NCBI GenBank assembly: GCA_002336975.1
Contig: DDFA01000113.1
Coordinates: 35,792 to 99,791 of the forward strand
DNA length: 64,000 nt
Origin: Phyllobacteriaceae bacterium UBA1940
GTDB taxonomy: Bacteria > Pseudomonadota > Alphaproteobacteria > Rhizobiales > Rhizobiaceae
Reading direction: 5' to 3'
Below the pieces are notes generated by a model that had not been told where the DNA came from, made no database searches, and saw only the letters and a program-made list of their open reading frames with translations. A program made the translations under genes and the position numbers. Below are positions 25,849-36,099 of this stretch, in pieces (position 1 is the stretch's first letter; every line of letters begins with the position of its first letter).

Positions 25849-27822
25849 TCAGGACAATAGTAGCGATCGCAATTGCAATGCGTCCTGAACTGGCGCCAGA
25901 CAAGTCGCGCCGGTGCAGAGCCAGGCTGAGGCCGAGGCTGGGAAATCGAAGCCTTGCGGCAATTGATTCGGTTGCGTTGCGATGATGTCGACCCGGCGCG
26001 GGTCCGGGTTTTCGGCGGCGACGCGGACAAGGTCGCTGCCGGCCGGTGCTGCGATGACGAGTTTAATCGGATTTTCCGCAAGCGCTGCGGCGGTGAAAAT
26101 GCCGGCCTGGCCGTGGACCTGGGATATGGCCCGGCCAAGCCCCAGTTCCGCCGCGCGCCTGGCGCGGAGAAACAGCCCGGCGTCTGAGGTCGCCGACGAC
26201 AGACGGGTGAGCGCATCGATGATCTGGGCGGTGGCGGACGGGACGGGATCGTCTGTGTCGCCACGGATGCGCATCGGTGTATCCTGGGCGTCCGACGCGG
26301 TCAGGTAGTGACTTCCCTGCCCGTCCGAATGCCAGCGATCGAGTTGGTCGGCATAGCGGACTGCGGCGAGGAGGTAGGTGTCGGCGGCGGTCGCCTCGAA
26401 CAGCGCGACTGCGGCGTTGATCGCCGATGCATAGTCGCTCGATAGGGCCGGATAGAGCCGGTGTTCGCCGAGTGACGAATGCGGCAAACGGCCATCGGCG
26501 GATTCCGATTCGGTTATGAAACGAAATGCGCATTCTGCTCGATCGATCCAGCCCGTGTGGTTGAACAAGCGGCCGGCCTCGGCAAATGCCCTGATCGCCA
26601 GCCCGTTCCAGTCGGTCAGCACCTTGTCGTCGCGGGCCGGGGGGGTGCGCTTCGCGCGAGCCGCCAGCAATTGGGCCGTGATTTCCCGGATATCTATGCT
26701 CGATTCATGTGCGGAACGATTCTGGCGGATGATGATCGGGTCACCTTCCCAATTGACCGGTCGGGCAAGCTGGAAAGATTGGAAGAAGGTTTCCGCCTTT
26801 TCGCTCCCCAGGGTTTCGACGACCTGCTGCTCGGTCCAGGTGTAGAACGACCCCTCTTCGCCATCGCTGTCGGCATCGAGGCTCGAGGCAAATCCGCCGC
26901 CGTCCACCGACAGTTCGCGGTCGATCCATGTCAGCGCGCCGTCGATGGCCTGTTTGAGGAGGGGATCTGGCGATCTGGCATGGGCCAGGCAGACGAGCAA
27001 AACCAGTTGCGCATTGTCGTAGAGCATCTTTTCGAAATGCGGGACGATCCAGTGCGCGTCGGTGGAATAGCGGCACAGACCGCCACCTACATGGTCGTGA
27101 ATACCGCCGCGAAGCATCTTTTGCAGACTGTCGGTCGCCATTTCGTTGAGTTCGGATTTGCCGGTATTGAGACCGGAGATCCACAGCGCCTGCATGAAAG
27201 GCGCATTGGGAAATTTCGGTGCGCCGCGCAGTCCGCCGAGGTCCGGATCGATCAGCGTCGACAATTGTCGGGTCAGGTCGTCGAGGGGCTGGCTTGATGG
27301 CTGAATCGGGGTTGCGGTCGGCGCCAGGCGCGCCAAGACATGGCTGGACAGGGCGTCGGCGCTGCCCAGTAGTTGAACCCGCTTCTCGGTCCAGGCTCTC
27401 GATACAGCGTGCAGCACCTCCTGGAACGACGGACGTCCGTGTGCGGGTTTTGGCGGGAAATAGGTGCCGCCCCAGAACGGCCGTGCGTCTGGGGTCAGGA
27501 ACATCGTCAGCGGCCAACCGCCTTGCTCTCCCGTGGCGTTCAGTGCCGCCATGTAGATCTGGTCGATGTCCGGCCGTTCCTCGCGGTCGACCTTGATGTT
27601 GATGAAAAGCTCGTTCATGACAGCAGCCGTCGCCGGGTCTTCAAAGCTTTCATGCGCCATGACATGGCACCAGTGACATGCTGCATAGCCGATCGAGAGC
27701 AGGATCGGCTTGTCGGCGTTGCGGGCCGCTTCGAGGGTTTGTGGCGACCATGGTCGCCAATGAACCGGATTTTCGGCGTGCTGGCGCAGATAGGGACTTG
27801 TCTCGTTTGCGAGCAGATTCAT
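25849..27822 (-). CDS. Thioredoxin-fold DUF255 protein (YyaL/spermatogenesis-associated protein 20-like)
   Basis: A 657-residue protein. The N-terminal DUF255 thioredoxin-like domain includes NETSPYLRQHAENPVHW at its start, GYAACHWCHVMAHESF with a CxxC motif near residues 47-50, and INIKVDREERPDID. The rest is an (alpha/alpha)6-barrel, AGE/glucoamylase-like region with GGIHDHVGGGLCRYSTDAHWIVPHFEKMLYDNAQL. Bacterial function is unknown, possibly redox or carbohydrate related. It stands alone on minus between rho and mnmE, an addition to the usual rho-mnmE order. Start ATG 27822 chosen at the domain boundary; the upstream extension is not family-like. Confidence 0.88.
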   Translation of the reverse strand: MNLLANETSPYLRQHAENPVHWRPWSPQTLEAARNADKPILLSIGYAACHWCHVMAHESFEDPATAAVMNELFINIKVDREERPDIDQIYMAALNATGEQGGWPLTMFLTPDARPFWGGTYFPPKPAHGRPSFQEVLHAVSRAWTEKRVQLLGSADALSSHVLARLAPTATPIQPSSQPLDDLTRQLSTLIDPDLGGLRGAPKFPNAPFMQALWISGLNTGKSELNEMATDSLQKMLRGGIHDHVGGGLCRYSTDAHWIVPHFEKMLYDNAQLVLLVCLAHARSPDPLLKQAIDGALTWIDRELSVDGGGFASSLDADSDGEEGSFYTWTEQQVVETLGSEKAETFFQSFQLARPVNWEGDPIIIRQNRSAHESSIDIREITAQLLAARAKRTPPARDDKVLTDWNGLAIRAFAEAGRLFNHTGWIDRAECAFRFITESESADGRLPHSSLGEHRLYPALSSDYASAINAAVALFEATAADTYLLAAVRYADQLDRWHSDGQGSHYLTASDAQDTPMRIRGDTDDPVPSATAQIIDALTRLSSATSDAGLFLRARRAAELGLGRAISQVHGQAGIFTAAALAENPIKLVIAAPAGSDLVRVAAENPDPRRVDIIATQPNQLPQGFDFPASASAWLCTGATCLAPVQDALQLRSLLLS

Positions 27823-27883
27823 CTTGGGGCGTCTCGTTCGGAACCAGATTACAGGTTCGGTTGTTGGATGTGAAATTGTGAGC

Positions 27884-29185
27884 ATGGCTTTGGCAGATAC
27901 GATCTTTGCCCTGTCGTCGGGCAAGCTGCCTGCCGGCATCGCTGTTGTCCGGATGAGCGGATCGGCAACTCGATTTGCGATCGAAACGATGTTTGGGTCG
28001 GTTCCTGATGCGCGGAGCGCGCGCTATGGGGCGTTTCGGCACGGCCATGACGTTTTCGACCGCGGTATCTGCCTGTTCTTTCCGGGTCCCGGGAGCGTCA
28101 CCGGCGAGGATTGCGGTGAGTTTCACCTGCATGGCGGCGTTGCCGTAGTTAAGACGGCGTTAACCATGTTGGAGAGTTTGCCAGGGCTTCGGCCTGCTGA
28201 ACCGGGCGAGTTCACGCGGCGAGCCTTTCTTAACGGCAAGCTCGACCTGACCGGGGCGGAAGCTCTGTCCGACTTGCTGGCCGCGGAGACCGAGCGCCAG
28301 CTGGAACTGGCCAATACAATGGGGCGGCGGCAGTCGGAAATCTATCTTGATTGGCGACGGCGAATTCTCGTCTCTCGAGCCATGCTCGAGTCTGCGTTGG
28401 ATTTTTCCGATCAGGAGGATGTGCCGCAACTTGAGATAGCCGGCATTCGCGCGAGCTCGTTGGACCTGGCTGCGGCAATCAGACAGCATGCGATGCGTTT
28501 CCGGCAGGCGGAGATTGTCCGCTCCGGTTTCAACGTGGTGATCGTCGGCGCGCCGAATGCGGGAAAATCAAGCCTGCTCAACGCACTGGCATTGCGTGAC
28601 GTCGCCTTGGTATCGGACGAGCCGGGGACGACGCGGGACGCGGTGTCGGTGTCGCTCGATATTGGCGGCTACAAGGTCGTGGTCACCGACACGGCCGGCG
28701 TGCGCGATGACGCCGGTCGGGTCGAGGCGATGGGCATTGAAAAGGCGCGCGGCTTGGTGCGCGAGGCTGACCTGGTGCTTCGGCTGATCGACATGAGCGA
28801 TCCGGTGCGGGTCGAGATTGAGACATCGGCTCCAGTGGCGGAGATCGGCTCCAAGGCGGATATCGCCGAGACGGGCGCCGACTATGACGTTATCGTTTCG
28901 AGCGTGTCCGGTGACGGTCTCGCAGCGCTTCTGGAGCTGATCGGCAATCAGGCACGGTGCGGCGTCGAGGGCAAAGGCGAGGTCTGGCCAACTCGGGAAC
29001 GGCATGTCCGACACCTTCTTGCAGCCGCCGGTTCGCTGGAAAGATCTGCAAACTCAGGGCTTGTGGCAGAGCTGGCGGCCGAGGAGTTGCGGATGGCGGC
29101 CTGGGAGCTTGGGCGGATTGTTGGCATGATCGATACCGAAGAGATGTTGGGAGAGATCTTCAGCCGCTTCTGTATCGGAAAATGA
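27884..29185 (+). CDS. mnmE: tRNA modification GTPase MnmE
   Basis: MnmE (433 residues) works with MnmG to install cmnm5 groups on U34 of certain tRNAs. N-terminal folate-binding domain: DTIFALSSGKLPAGIAVVRMSG. G domain: GAPNAGKSSLLNAL (G1, about residues 223-236), EPGTTRD (G2), DTAGVRD (G3). The usual NKxD G4 motif appears as SKAD. The C-terminal essential Cys is in CIGK. The stop codon TGA forms the start of a parS site. Start at ATG 27884 chosen; the longer frame lacks family support. Confidence 0.95.
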   Translation: MALADTIFALSSGKLPAGIAVVRMSGSATRFAIETMFGSVPDARSARYGAFRHGHDVFDRGICLFFPGPGSVTGEDCGEFHLHGGVAVVKTALTMLESLPGLRPAEPGEFTRRAFLNGKLDLTGAEALSDLLAAETERQLELANTMGRRQSEIYLDWRRRILVSRAMLESALDFSDQEDVPQLEIAGIRASSLDLAAAIRQHAMRFRQAEIVRSGFNVVIVGAPNAGKSSLLNALALRDVALVSDEPGTTRDAVSVSLDIGGYKVVVTDTAGVRDDAGRVEAMGIEKARGLVREADLVLRLIDMSDPVRVEIETSAPVAEIGSKADIAETGADYDVIVSSVSGDGLAALLELIGNQARCGVEGKGEVWPTRERHVRHLLAAAGSLERSANSGLVAELAAEELRMAAWELGRIVGMIDTEEMLGEIFSRFCIGK

Positions 29186-29198
29186 TTCACGTGAAACA
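29183..29198. promoter_or_regulatory. parS: parS centromere site (one mismatch)
   Basis: TGATTCACGTGAAACA differs from the chromosomal parS consensus TGTTTCACGTGAAACA only at the third base. It overlaps the mnmE stop codon and lies 31 bases from a perfect copy. ParB from the downstream parB would bind here. Confidence 0.82.
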
Positions 29199-29229
29199 TG
29201 GGACGCGCCGCCGATCCTCGTACTTGTTA

Positions 29230-29245
29230 TGTTTCACGTGAAACA
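29230..29245. promoter_or_regulatory. parS: parS centromere site (perfect)
   Basis: TGTTTCACGTGAAACA is an exact 16-base palindrome identical to the bacterial ParB-binding consensus. It lies in the 123-bp mnmE-mnmG gap, about 6.5 kb from the presumed origin, within the usual origin-proximal zone. Confidence 0.95.
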
Positions 29246-29308
29246 GGACGAGGCTTGACTTTGGCTGTTCGGGAGACGATGGCTCACCCTCTTTTGTAAG
29301 GGAACTCC

Positions 29309-31177
29309 ATGCACAAGTTCGACGTCATTGTTGTCGGCGGAGGTCACGCGGGTTGTGAAGCGGCTGCTGCATCCGCGCGCGCCGGGGCGAAAACGGCATT
29401 GGTCACGCTTCGGGCGGACAAGATCGGCGTGATGTCCTGCAATCCCGCGATCGGCGGGCTTGGCAAGGGTCATCTGGTTCGCGAGATCGATGCGCTTGAT
29501 GGCATGATGGGGCGGGCGGCGGATCTCGCGGGTATTCAGTTCCGAATGCTCAACCGGAGCAAGGGGCCTGCGGTCCGTGGCCCGCGGACACAGGCCGATC
29601 GAAAGCTCTACCGACAAGCTGTCGCTGCGCTTCTTGCCGGGCAGGAAGGACTCGGGATTGTCGAAGGCGAGGTTGTTGCGCTCGACGTCACCAGCGGCCG
29701 GATAGAAGGGCTGACGCTCTCCGACGGCCGTGTTCTGGGGGCCGGCGCCGTGGTGCTGACTACCGGTACCTTTCTCAAGGGATTGATTCATATCGGGGAA
29801 AGGAAAATCCCGGCCGGCCGAATGAACGAGAAGGGAGCTGACCTGCTTTCGGCGACGCTGATTGGGGCGGGGTTCCAACTGGGCAGACTCAAGACAGGCA
29901 CACCACCGCGGCTTGACGGGCACACGATCGACTGGTCGTCGCTGCAAATGCAGCACGCGGACGAAGAACCGACACCGTTCTCGCTGATGACCGATCACAT
30001 CTCGACGCCGCAGATCGCCTGCGGCATTACCCGCACGACGGAGGCCGGCCACCGGATGATCCGCGACAATCTTCACCGTTCAGCGATGTATTCCGGCTCG
30101 ATCGAAGGCGTCGGGCCGCGCTATTGCCCGTCGATCGAGGACAAGATCGTCAAGTTCGGCGAGCGGGACGGCCACCAGATTTTTCTCGAGCCCGAAGGCT
30201 TAGACGACGATACGGTCTATCCCAACGGGATTTCGACGTCCCTGCCGGAGGATGTGCAGCGTGATTTCGTTCATTCGATCCCGGGCCTGGAGCGGGCGGT
30301 CATCACCCAGCCCGGCTATGCAATCGAATATGACCATGTCGATCCGCGCGAACTCGACGCGACATTCGAGACGCGCAGGATCCGGGGACTGTTTCTTGCC
30401 GGGCAGATCAACGGCACGACCGGCTATGAGGAGGCGGGCGCCCAGGGCATATTGGCCGGCGTCAACGCAGCGCGGCGCGCGTCGGGAACTGATCCGGTCG
30501 CGTTGAGCCGCAGTGAGGCTTACATCGGCGTCATGGCCGATGACCTGACCAGCCGCGGTGTGTCGGAGCCCTATCGCATGTTTACGTCGCGGGCAGAGTT
30601 CCGGCTGTCGTTGCGAGCGGATAATGCAGACCGGCGGCTGACGCCTCTCGGTCGCGAATTGGGCATTGTGACAGCCGACCGGTGGTGGCGATTTGAAGCG
30701 CGCGAGGCAGAGATCACCGAGGCCCGAGCGCTGCTCGATGCGGTGTCGATGACACCGAACGAGGCGCGCCGGCATGGCATTATGATGAATCTCGATGGCG
30801 TGCGCCGAAGCGGTTTTGAGATTCTGGCTATGGATGGCGTGTCGGTCGCCAGACTTCAGGCGATCGCGCCTGAACTGGGCGCCATTGGTACGGTGGCGCG
30901 TGACGCTGTCGAGACCGACGCCAAGTATGCGGTATATCTCGACCGGCAGAAGGCCGAAGCCGAGATCGTCCGTAAGGAGGAATCGCGTTCCATTCCTGAA
31001 GATCTGGATTTCTCGGCGGTGCCCGGACTTTCCAACGAATTGCGGCACAAGATCGCGACGCGTCGGCCGCGCACGCTGGCAGAGGCGCAGCGTATCGACG
31101 GGATGACGCCGGCAGCGCTGGCAATCATACTCGCGCATGTTCGCCAGGGCGGCCGACAGCTGCGCGGCGCCGCCTGA
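29309..31177 (+). CDS. mnmG: tRNA uridine-5-carboxymethylaminomethyl modification enzyme MnmG (GidA)
   Basis: MnmG (622 residues) is the FAD/NADH-dependent partner of MnmE. The FAD fold [19 protein letters not shown] lies at residues 8-26, [22 protein letters not shown] near residue 45, and [29 protein letters not shown] binds FAD again. The C-terminal helical domain ends in [12 protein letters not shown]. Its stop overlaps the rsmG start as TGATG. Complete and typical in length. Confidence 0.97.
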   Translation: MHKFDVIVVGGGHAGCEAAAASARAGAKTALVTLRADKIGVMSCNPAIGGLGKGHLVREIDALDGMMGRAADLAGIQFRMLNRSKGPAVRGPRTQADRKLYRQAVAALLAGQEGLGIVEGEVVALDVTSGRIEGLTLSDGRVLGAGAVVLTTGTFLKGLIHIGERKIPAGRMNEKGADLLSATLIGAGFQLGRLKTGTPPRLDGHTIDWSSLQMQHADEEPTPFSLMTDHISTPQIACGITRTTEAGHRMIRDNLHRSAMYSGSIEGVGPRYCPSIEDKIVKFGERDGHQIFLEPEGLDDDTVYPNGISTSLPEDVQRDFVHSIPGLERAVITQPGYAIEYDHVDPRELDATFETRRIRGLFLAGQINGTTGYEEAGAQGILAGVNAARRASGTDPVALSRSEAYIGVMADDLTSRGVSEPYRMFTSRAEFRLSLRADNADRRLTPLGRELGIVTADRWWRFEAREAEITEARALLDAVSMTPNEARRHGIMMNLDGVRRSGFEILAMDGVSVARLQAIAPELGAIGTVARDAVETDAKYAVYLDRQKAEAEIVRKEESRSIPEDLDFSAVPGLSNELRHKIATRRPRTLAEAQRIDGMTPAALAIILAHVRQGGRQLRGAA

Positions 31178-31803
31178 TGGATCGTTACGTACAACTCTGC
31201 GATGTGGCCGGACATGTTTCACGTGAAACGGCTGCCCGGCTGGAGGCGTTCGAACAGGAATTCCGGCGATGGTCGACACGGATCAATCTGGCCGCGCCGT
31301 CGACGCTTCCCGATCTGTGGTCGCGCCATATCCTCGACAGCGCGCAGTTGATGCCGCTGGCCCCCAGTGCGCTCAACTGGCTGGATATCGGCTCGGGCGG
31401 TGGATTTCCCGGCGCGGTCGTGGCGATCCTGCTGAAAGACCGGTCCGGAGCGTCGATTTCTCTTGTCGAGAGCAATCGCAAGAAGGCTGCGTTCCTGCAA
31501 ACCAGCCTGGCTTCGGCCAAGGCGCCGGCGAAAGTCATTCCGATCCGCATCGAGGACGCGCCGGGGCAGGTTGCGACGCCAGAAATCGTTACGGCGCGGG
31601 CGCTGGCGCCGCTCGAATTGCTTTTCCAACTTGCCGAACCGTGGTTGTCGGCCGGGGCGCGCGCCCTGTTCCACAAAGGCCGGGATTACGCCTCGGAAAT
31701 CGAGAAATGCCATGACGGTTGGCGTTTCGATTTGATAGAACATCGCAGCGTGATCGACGCAGAAAGCGTCATCCTTGATATATCAGGCTTGAAGCGGCGG
31801 TGA
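31177..31803 (+). CDS. rsmG: 16S rRNA (guanine-527-N7)-methyltransferase RsmG
   Basis: RsmG (208 residues) methylates G527 of 16S rRNA. SAM site [19 protein letters not shown] (about residues 68-86), [13 protein letters not shown], and [20 protein letters not shown] are conserved. It starts within the mnmG stop (TGATG). Bases 31215-31230 inside codons 13-18 (HVSRET) form a parS-like palindrome, so the protein's HVSRET segment is constrained twice, a known pattern in this gene in alphaproteobacteria. Confidence 0.95.
   Translation: MDRYVQLCDVAGHVSRETAARLEAFEQEFRRWSTRINLAAPSTLPDLWSRHILDSAQLMPLAPSALNWLDIGSGGGFPGAVVAILLKDRSGASISLVESNRKKAAFLQTSLASAKAPAKVIPIRIEDAPGQVATPEIVTARALAPLELLFQLAEPWLSAGARALFHKGRDYASEIEKCHDGWRFDLIEHRSVIDAESVILDISGLKRR
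31215..31230. promoter_or_regulatory. parS: parS centromere site inside rsmG (one mismatch)
   Basis: TGTTTCACGTGAAACG matches the 16-base parS consensus except for the last base. It falls within the start of rsmG, about 600 bases ahead of parA, and makes the third strong site within 2.1 kb. Confidence 0.85.
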
Positions 31804-31830
31804 CGCCGAGCGGAAGCGCCGGAAAAGACC

Positions 31831-32616
31831 ATGAGAATCATCACTGTAGCCAATCAGAAGGGCGGCGTGGGCAAGACGACCACCGCCATCAATCTTGCAA
31901 CCGCGCTCGCCGCCATCGGCGAAAAGGTGCTGGTCGTCGACCTCGATCCGCAGGGCAACGCATCGACCGGGCTGGGCATCGACCGGAAGGATCGCGACGT
32001 CTCGTCTTACGACGTCCTGACCGGCGATGCGACGATCGCCGAAGCCGCCATCCAGACCGCCGTGCCCGGCCTGTCGATCATCGCCTCGACGCTCGACCTG
32101 CTTGGCATCGAGATGGAGATCGCCGCCGCGCCCGACCGGGTGTTGCGGCTGCGCAACGCGTTGCGCCGGTCCGGCGAGGATCGCAGCGGGTTCAGCTATG
32201 TGCTGATCGACTGCCCGCCTTCACTCAACCTGCTGACGCTGAATTCGATGGCGGCCGCCGATTCGGTGCTTGTGCCGCTTCAGTGCGAGTTTTTCGCGCT
32301 GGAAGGGTTGAGCCAGTTGCTCGAGACGGTTGAGCAGGTGCGCGGCTCGATCAATCCGGCGCTGGAAATCCAGGGCATCGTGCTGACCATGTATGACGGC
32401 CGCAACAATCTCGCCAACCAGGTGGTCGCCGATGTGCGCGAACACATGGGCGAGAAGGTGTACGACACGATCATCCCGCGCAATGTGCGCATTTCCGAAG
32501 CGCCGTCCTACGGCAAACCGGCGATCCTCTACGATCTGAAGTGTACCGGCAGCCAGGCCTATCTGTCGCTGGCGTCGGAGGTCATCCGCCGCGAACGCCG
32601 TCTGCGCGCCGCCTGA
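31831..32616 (+). CDS. parA: Chromosome partitioning ATPase ParA
   Basis: ParA (261 residues) is the Walker-type ATPase that moves ParB-parS complexes apart. Deviant Walker A KGGVGKTTTAINLATAL lies at residues 10-26 with the signature Lys, switch I DLDPQGNASTGLG near residues 39-51, and Walker B YVLIDCPPSLNLLT. It lacks an N-terminal helix-turn-helix domain, consistent with the chromosomal rather than plasmid type. Followed 36 bases later by parB. Confidence 0.97.
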   Translation: MRIITVANQKGGVGKTTTAINLATALAAIGEKVLVVDLDPQGNASTGLGIDRKDRDVSSYDVLTGDATIAEAAIQTAVPGLSIIASTLDLLGIEMEIAAAPDRVLRLRNALRRSGEDRSGFSYVLIDCPPSLNLLTLNSMAAADSVLVPLQCEFFALEGLSQLLETVEQVRGSINPALEIQGIVLTMYDGRNNLANQVVADVREHMGEKVYDTIIPRNVRISEAPSYGKPAILYDLKCTGSQAYLSLASEVIRRERRLRAA

Positions 32617-32652
32617 CAGGCTGCGAACGCAACCAACCAACGGACCAGTTTC

Positions 32653-33540
32653 ATGAGTGACGATTCTTCCCGCAAACGCCTTGGCCGTGGCCTCGCAGCC
32701 CTGATCGGCGACATGGACACGCCGCAGCGCGCCGACGCAAAGCCGCAGGCGGCGACGCCGGCGCCTGACCGGACCGTGCCGGTCGAACATGTCGGGCCCA
32801 ATCCGCGCAATCCGCGGCGCACTTTCGCCGAGGCCGACCTTGAGGACCTGGCGGCGTCGATCCGGCAGCACGGCATCGTCCAGCCGATCGTGGTGCGGCC
32901 GTCGCCGACTAAGGCCGGACGCTACGAGATCATCGCCGGCGAACGGCGCTGGCGCGCGGCGCAGCGCGCCGGTGTCACGGATGTTCCGGTCATTATCCGT
33001 AATGTCGACGACCGCACCTCGCTCGAGATCGCGATTGTCGAAAACGTCCAGCGCGCCGACCTCAATCCGCTGGAAGAGGCGCTGGGTTACCAGCAACTGA
33101 TCGACGAGCACGACTATGTCCAGACCGATCTGGCGCAGATCATCGGCAAGAGCCGCAGTCATGTCGCCAACACACTGAGGCTGCTGAAACTGCCGGACGA
33201 GGTGAGGATGCTGGTTGCCGACGGGGCGCTGTCGGCCGGTCATGCGCGCACGCTGGTGACTGCTTCCGATCCGGCCGGGCTGGCGCAAAAGATCATCCGC
33301 GACGGATTGTCGGTTCGCCAGGCCGAGGCGCTGGCGCAGGCCGCGGCGCAACCGAGGCCGCAACATGCCGCGCGCGTGGTCGAGGAAAAGGACGCCGACA
33401 CGAGGGCGCTGGAACAGTTGCTGACCGACGTCACCGGACTGAAAGTCGCGATCGCCCACCGCGAAAACGGCGGCGAGCTGCGCATCGCCTACAAGTCGCT
33501 GGAGCAGCTCGACGATTTGTGCCGGCGGCTGCAGCGTTAG
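32653..33540 (+). CDS. parB: Chromosome partitioning protein ParB
   Basis: ParB (295 residues) is the CTP-dependent clamp loading at parS. The N-terminal CTPase region contains [21 protein letters not shown], the GERRWRAAQ motif (about residues 97-105) and [16 protein letters not shown]. The central helix-turn-helix [27 protein letters not shown] reads parS. The C-terminal dimerisation domain is [33 protein letters not shown]. Directly downstream of parA, with three good parS sites upstream. Confidence 0.97.
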   Translation: MSDDSSRKRLGRGLAALIGDMDTPQRADAKPQAATPAPDRTVPVEHVGPNPRNPRRTFAEADLEDLAASIRQHGIVQPIVVRPSPTKAGRYEIIAGERRWRAAQRAGVTDVPVIIRNVDDRTSLEIAIVENVQRADLNPLEEALGYQQLIDEHDYVQTDLAQIIGKSRSHVANTLRLLKLPDEVRMLVADGALSAGHARTLVTASDPAGLAQKIIRDGLSVRQAEALAQAAAQPRPQHAARVVEEKDADTRALEQLLTDVTGLKVAIAHRENGGELRIAYKSLEQLDDLCRRLQR

Positions 33541-33629
33541 TACCTGACCGGGGCGGCCTGAACCGCCGCAAGCGACTTGCGCCGCAACTACATTTCCTTT
33601 AGGCCGCGCGCTTCGAACGGGGATCAGGC

Positions 33630-34121
33630 ATGGCCGGCAAAGACGTCGCGATCATCATGGGCAGCCAGTCGGACTGGGCCACCATGCGCCATGCCGCCGA
33701 AACGCTGAAGACGCTCGACATTTCCCACGAGAGCCTGATCGTCTCGGCGCATCGCACTCCCGAAAGGTTGTTCGACTTCGCCCGCTCGGCCAGGCCGAAC
33801 GGCTTCAAGATCATCATCGCCGGCGCCGGCGGCGCGGCGCATCTGCCCGGCATGACGGCCTCGATGACGCCGTTGCCGGTGTTCGGCGTGCCGGTCGAAT
33901 CGAAGGCGCTTTCGGGGCAGGATTCGCTGCTGTCGATCGTGCAGATGCCGGCGGGCGTGCCGGTCGGCACCCTGGCCATTGGCAGGGCAGGGGCGGTCAA
34001 CGCGGCTTTGCTTGCGGCCGCCGTGCTGGCGCTCGCTGACGCCGCGCTGGCTGGCCGCCTCGACGACTGGCGCAAGGCGCAGACAGACAAGGTGGCGCTG
34101 GCGCCGTCGGACGACGCGTGA
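33630..34121 (+). CDS. purE: 5-(carboxyamino)imidazole ribonucleotide mutase
   Basis: PurE class I (163 residues) shifts the carboxyl group of N5-CAIR to form CAIR in purine synthesis. The phosphate/substrate loops are [14 protein letters not shown] (residues 8-21), [10 protein letters not shown] (about 38-47) and [21 protein letters not shown]. The stop overlaps the purK start by four bases. In many alphaproteobacteria parB is followed by holA, so purEK here may reflect a lineage-specific order. Confidence 0.96.
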   Translation: MAGKDVAIIMGSQSDWATMRHAAETLKTLDISHESLIVSAHRTPERLFDFARSARPNGFKIIIAGAGGAAHLPGMTASMTPLPVFGVPVESKALSGQDSLLSIVQMPAGVPVGTLAIGRAGAVNAALLAAAVLALADAALAGRLDDWRKAQTDKVALAPSDDA

Positions 34122-35203
34122 TGGCGACGCCGCTGTCTCCCGGATCGACTATCGGCATCATCGGCGGCGGACAGCTCGGACGCATGCTGGCGATGGCGGC
34201 GGCGCGGCTGGGCTATCGGACGATTGTCCTCGAGCCGCAGGCCGACTGCCCGGCGGCGCAGGTGGCGAACCGGCAGATTGTCGCCGCTTACGACGACCCG
34301 GGCGCGCTCGCTGAACTGGCGAAGTCTTGCGACGTCGTCACCTATGAATTCGAGAATGTGCCGGTCAACGCGGCCGAACGGCTGGCGCGATTGGTCCCTG
34401 TCTGTCCGCCGCAGAGTGCGCTGGAAGTCTCCCAGGATCGGCTGGTCGAAAAAACGTTCCTGAACGACATCGGTGCGCCGACAGCGCGCTTTGCCCGCAT
34501 CGACGCCGACGCCGACCTGGCCCGCGAACTTCTCGCGATGGGCGGCAAGGGCGTGCTGAAAACCCGGCGTATGGGCTATGACGGCAAGGGCCAGCGTGTG
34601 CTCGACGATCCCGACGCCACCGCCGGAATTTTTGCCGCGATGGGCGCCGTGCCGCTGATCCTGGAACAGTTCGTGCCGTTCGAGCGCGAAATCTCGATCA
34701 TCGCCGCACGCGGCCACGACGGTCAGGCGGTCTGCTACGATCCGGCCGAGAACGTGCATCGCGACGGAATTTTGCGTATGTCGAGGGTTCCGGCGAATGT
34801 GACGGCGGCAACGACGGTCAGTGCGCGCCGGATCGCAACCGCCATTCTCGAACGCCTGGCCTATGTCGGCGTCATCGGCGTCGAGTTCTTTGTTCTGGCT
34901 GATGGTCAGGTTCTGGTGAACGAGATTGCGCCGCGCGTTCACAATTCCGGTCATTGGACCGAAGCCGGCTGCGTCGTCTCGCAGTTCGACAACCATATCC
35001 GCGCCGTTGCCGGCCTGCCGCTGGGCGACGCCTGCCGCCACAGTGATTGCGTTATGGAGAACCTGATCGGCGATGAGATTGCCCGCACGCCCGCGCTCGC
35101 GGCCGAAAGCGGCGTGTCGATCCACCTCTACGGCAAGACCAAGGCGCGGCCCGGCCGCAAGATGGGCCATTTCAACCGGATCGCGCCGCGCACCCGAACT
35201 TGA
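34118..35203 (+). CDS. purK: 5-(carboxyamino)imidazole ribonucleotide synthase
   Basis: PurK (361 residues) uses ATP and bicarbonate to carboxylate AIR, supplying PurE. The N-terminal Rossmann-like start [22 protein letters not shown] is at residues 9-30. ATP-grasp elements: [29 protein letters not shown], and [25 protein letters not shown] with the Mg-binding Glu/Asn. Coupled to purE by ATGA. Complete. Confidence 0.96.
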   Translation: MMATPLSPGSTIGIIGGGQLGRMLAMAAARLGYRTIVLEPQADCPAAQVANRQIVAAYDDPGALAELAKSCDVVTYEFENVPVNAAERLARLVPVCPPQSALEVSQDRLVEKTFLNDIGAPTARFARIDADADLARELLAMGGKGVLKTRRMGYDGKGQRVLDDPDATAGIFAAMGAVPLILEQFVPFEREISIIAARGHDGQAVCYDPAENVHRDGILRMSRVPANVTAATTVSARRIATAILERLAYVGVIGVEFFVLADGQVLVNEIAPRVHNSGHWTEAGCVVSQFDNHIRAVAGLPLGDACRHSDCVMENLIGDEIARTPALAAESGVSIHLYGKTKARPGRKMGHFNRIAPRTRT

Positions 35204-35304
35204 CACATCCAGCCGGCCCCGGTATGGACGCCCATCATTTCGGCGCGCCGGTTCTGGCGCGCTTTCATTTTGGTCCTTCGGGGCCTGACTGACGGACTAC
35301 GACA

Positions 35305-35430
35305 ATGAAGATCAAGAACTCGCTCAAGGCGCTCAAGGCCCGTCACCGCGACAATCGTCTGGTGCGCCGCAAAGGCCGTATCTACATCATCAACAAGACG
35401 GCTCCGCGCTACAAGGCGCGCCAGGGCTGA
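35305..35430 (+). CDS. rpmJ: 50S ribosomal protein L36, zinc-free type
   Basis: A 41-residue basic protein: it starts [19 protein letters not shown] and ends in [15 protein letters not shown], a bacterial L36. The Cys/His zinc-ribbon residues of the classical form are absent, placing it with the C-minus (YkgO-like) form used alone in many alphaproteobacteria. A short sequence after the purK stop separates it from purK, which implies its own promoter. Too short to appear in standard ORF lists. Confidence 0.93.
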   Translation: MKIKNSLKALKARHRDNRLVRRKGRIYIINKTAPRYKARQG

Positions 35431-35489
35431 CACGCCCGTTCACGGCAAATTCTGTTTGACGCTGCGCAATTCGGGAATAATCTCCCGGT

Positions 35490-36080
35490 ATGCGCAGCGT
35501 TTTGCTTTGTCTCACAGCCGCCGTCTTGCTGGCCGCGCCGGCGGCCGCGTCCGCTCAGGAGGCAGGTCCGGCGAGCTCAAAGCCCGTCTCGGTCGAGCGC
35601 CCGGCACCGCTTGACCAGCTGTTCGCCGATCTCAGGCGCGAATCGAAGGAATACGCCGCAAAACGTATCGCCGACCGGATCTGGACCAGATGGCGGGATT
35701 CGGGCAGTGCCTCGATCGATGTGATGATGCAGTGGGCCGACGATGCGGCGAAAGCCGAGAAGTGGGCCGTGGCGCTGGATTTTCTCGACCGTGTCACCGT
35801 GCTGGCCCCGGATTTCGCCGAAGGGTGGAACCGCCGTGCCACCGTTCATTTCATGATGAAGAACTACCGCAAGTCGATGGCCGACATCGAGCGGACGCTG
35901 CGGCTGGAGCCGCGCCATTTCGGCGCGCTGGCGGGTATGGCGCAGATCCTCAAGGACACCGGGCGAAAGCAACTGGCCCTCGACGCCTATGAGCGGGTGC
36001 TGCAGATCTATCCGATGATGCGCAGCGCCCAGGCCGAGGTTGTGACCTTGAGCGACGAACTCGCCGGCCAGGGCATCTGA
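35490..36080 (+). CDS. Exported TPR-repeat protein
   Basis: A 196-residue protein with a Sec signal peptide (residues 1-22, MRSVLLCLTAAVLLAAPAAA, cut before QEAG). Three to four tetratricopeptide-like helix pairs follow from about residue 75: WAVALDFLDRVTVLAPDFAEGWNRRA, KSMADIERTLRLEPRHFGALAGMA, LALDAYERVLQIYPMM. It is probably a periplasmic protein-interaction scaffold; no enzyme motif is seen. It lies 60 bases after rpmJ and 20 before a hydrolase gene. Confidence 0.8.
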   Translation: MRSVLLCLTAAVLLAAPAAASAQEAGPASSKPVSVERPAPLDQLFADLRRESKEYAAKRIADRIWTRWRDSGSASIDVMMQWADDAAKAEKWAVALDFLDRVTVLAPDFAEGWNRRATVHFMMKNYRKSMADIERTLRLEPRHFGALAGMAQILKDTGRKQLALDAYERVLQIYPMMRSAQAEVVTLSDELAGQGI

Positions 36081-36099
36081 CACAATCCGCACGGGCCAC

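Noticed and set aside
33599-35206. Minus-strand 535-codon frame over purE-purK
   Set aside because: No domain similarity; plus-strand PurE and PurK are full length with catalytic motifs.
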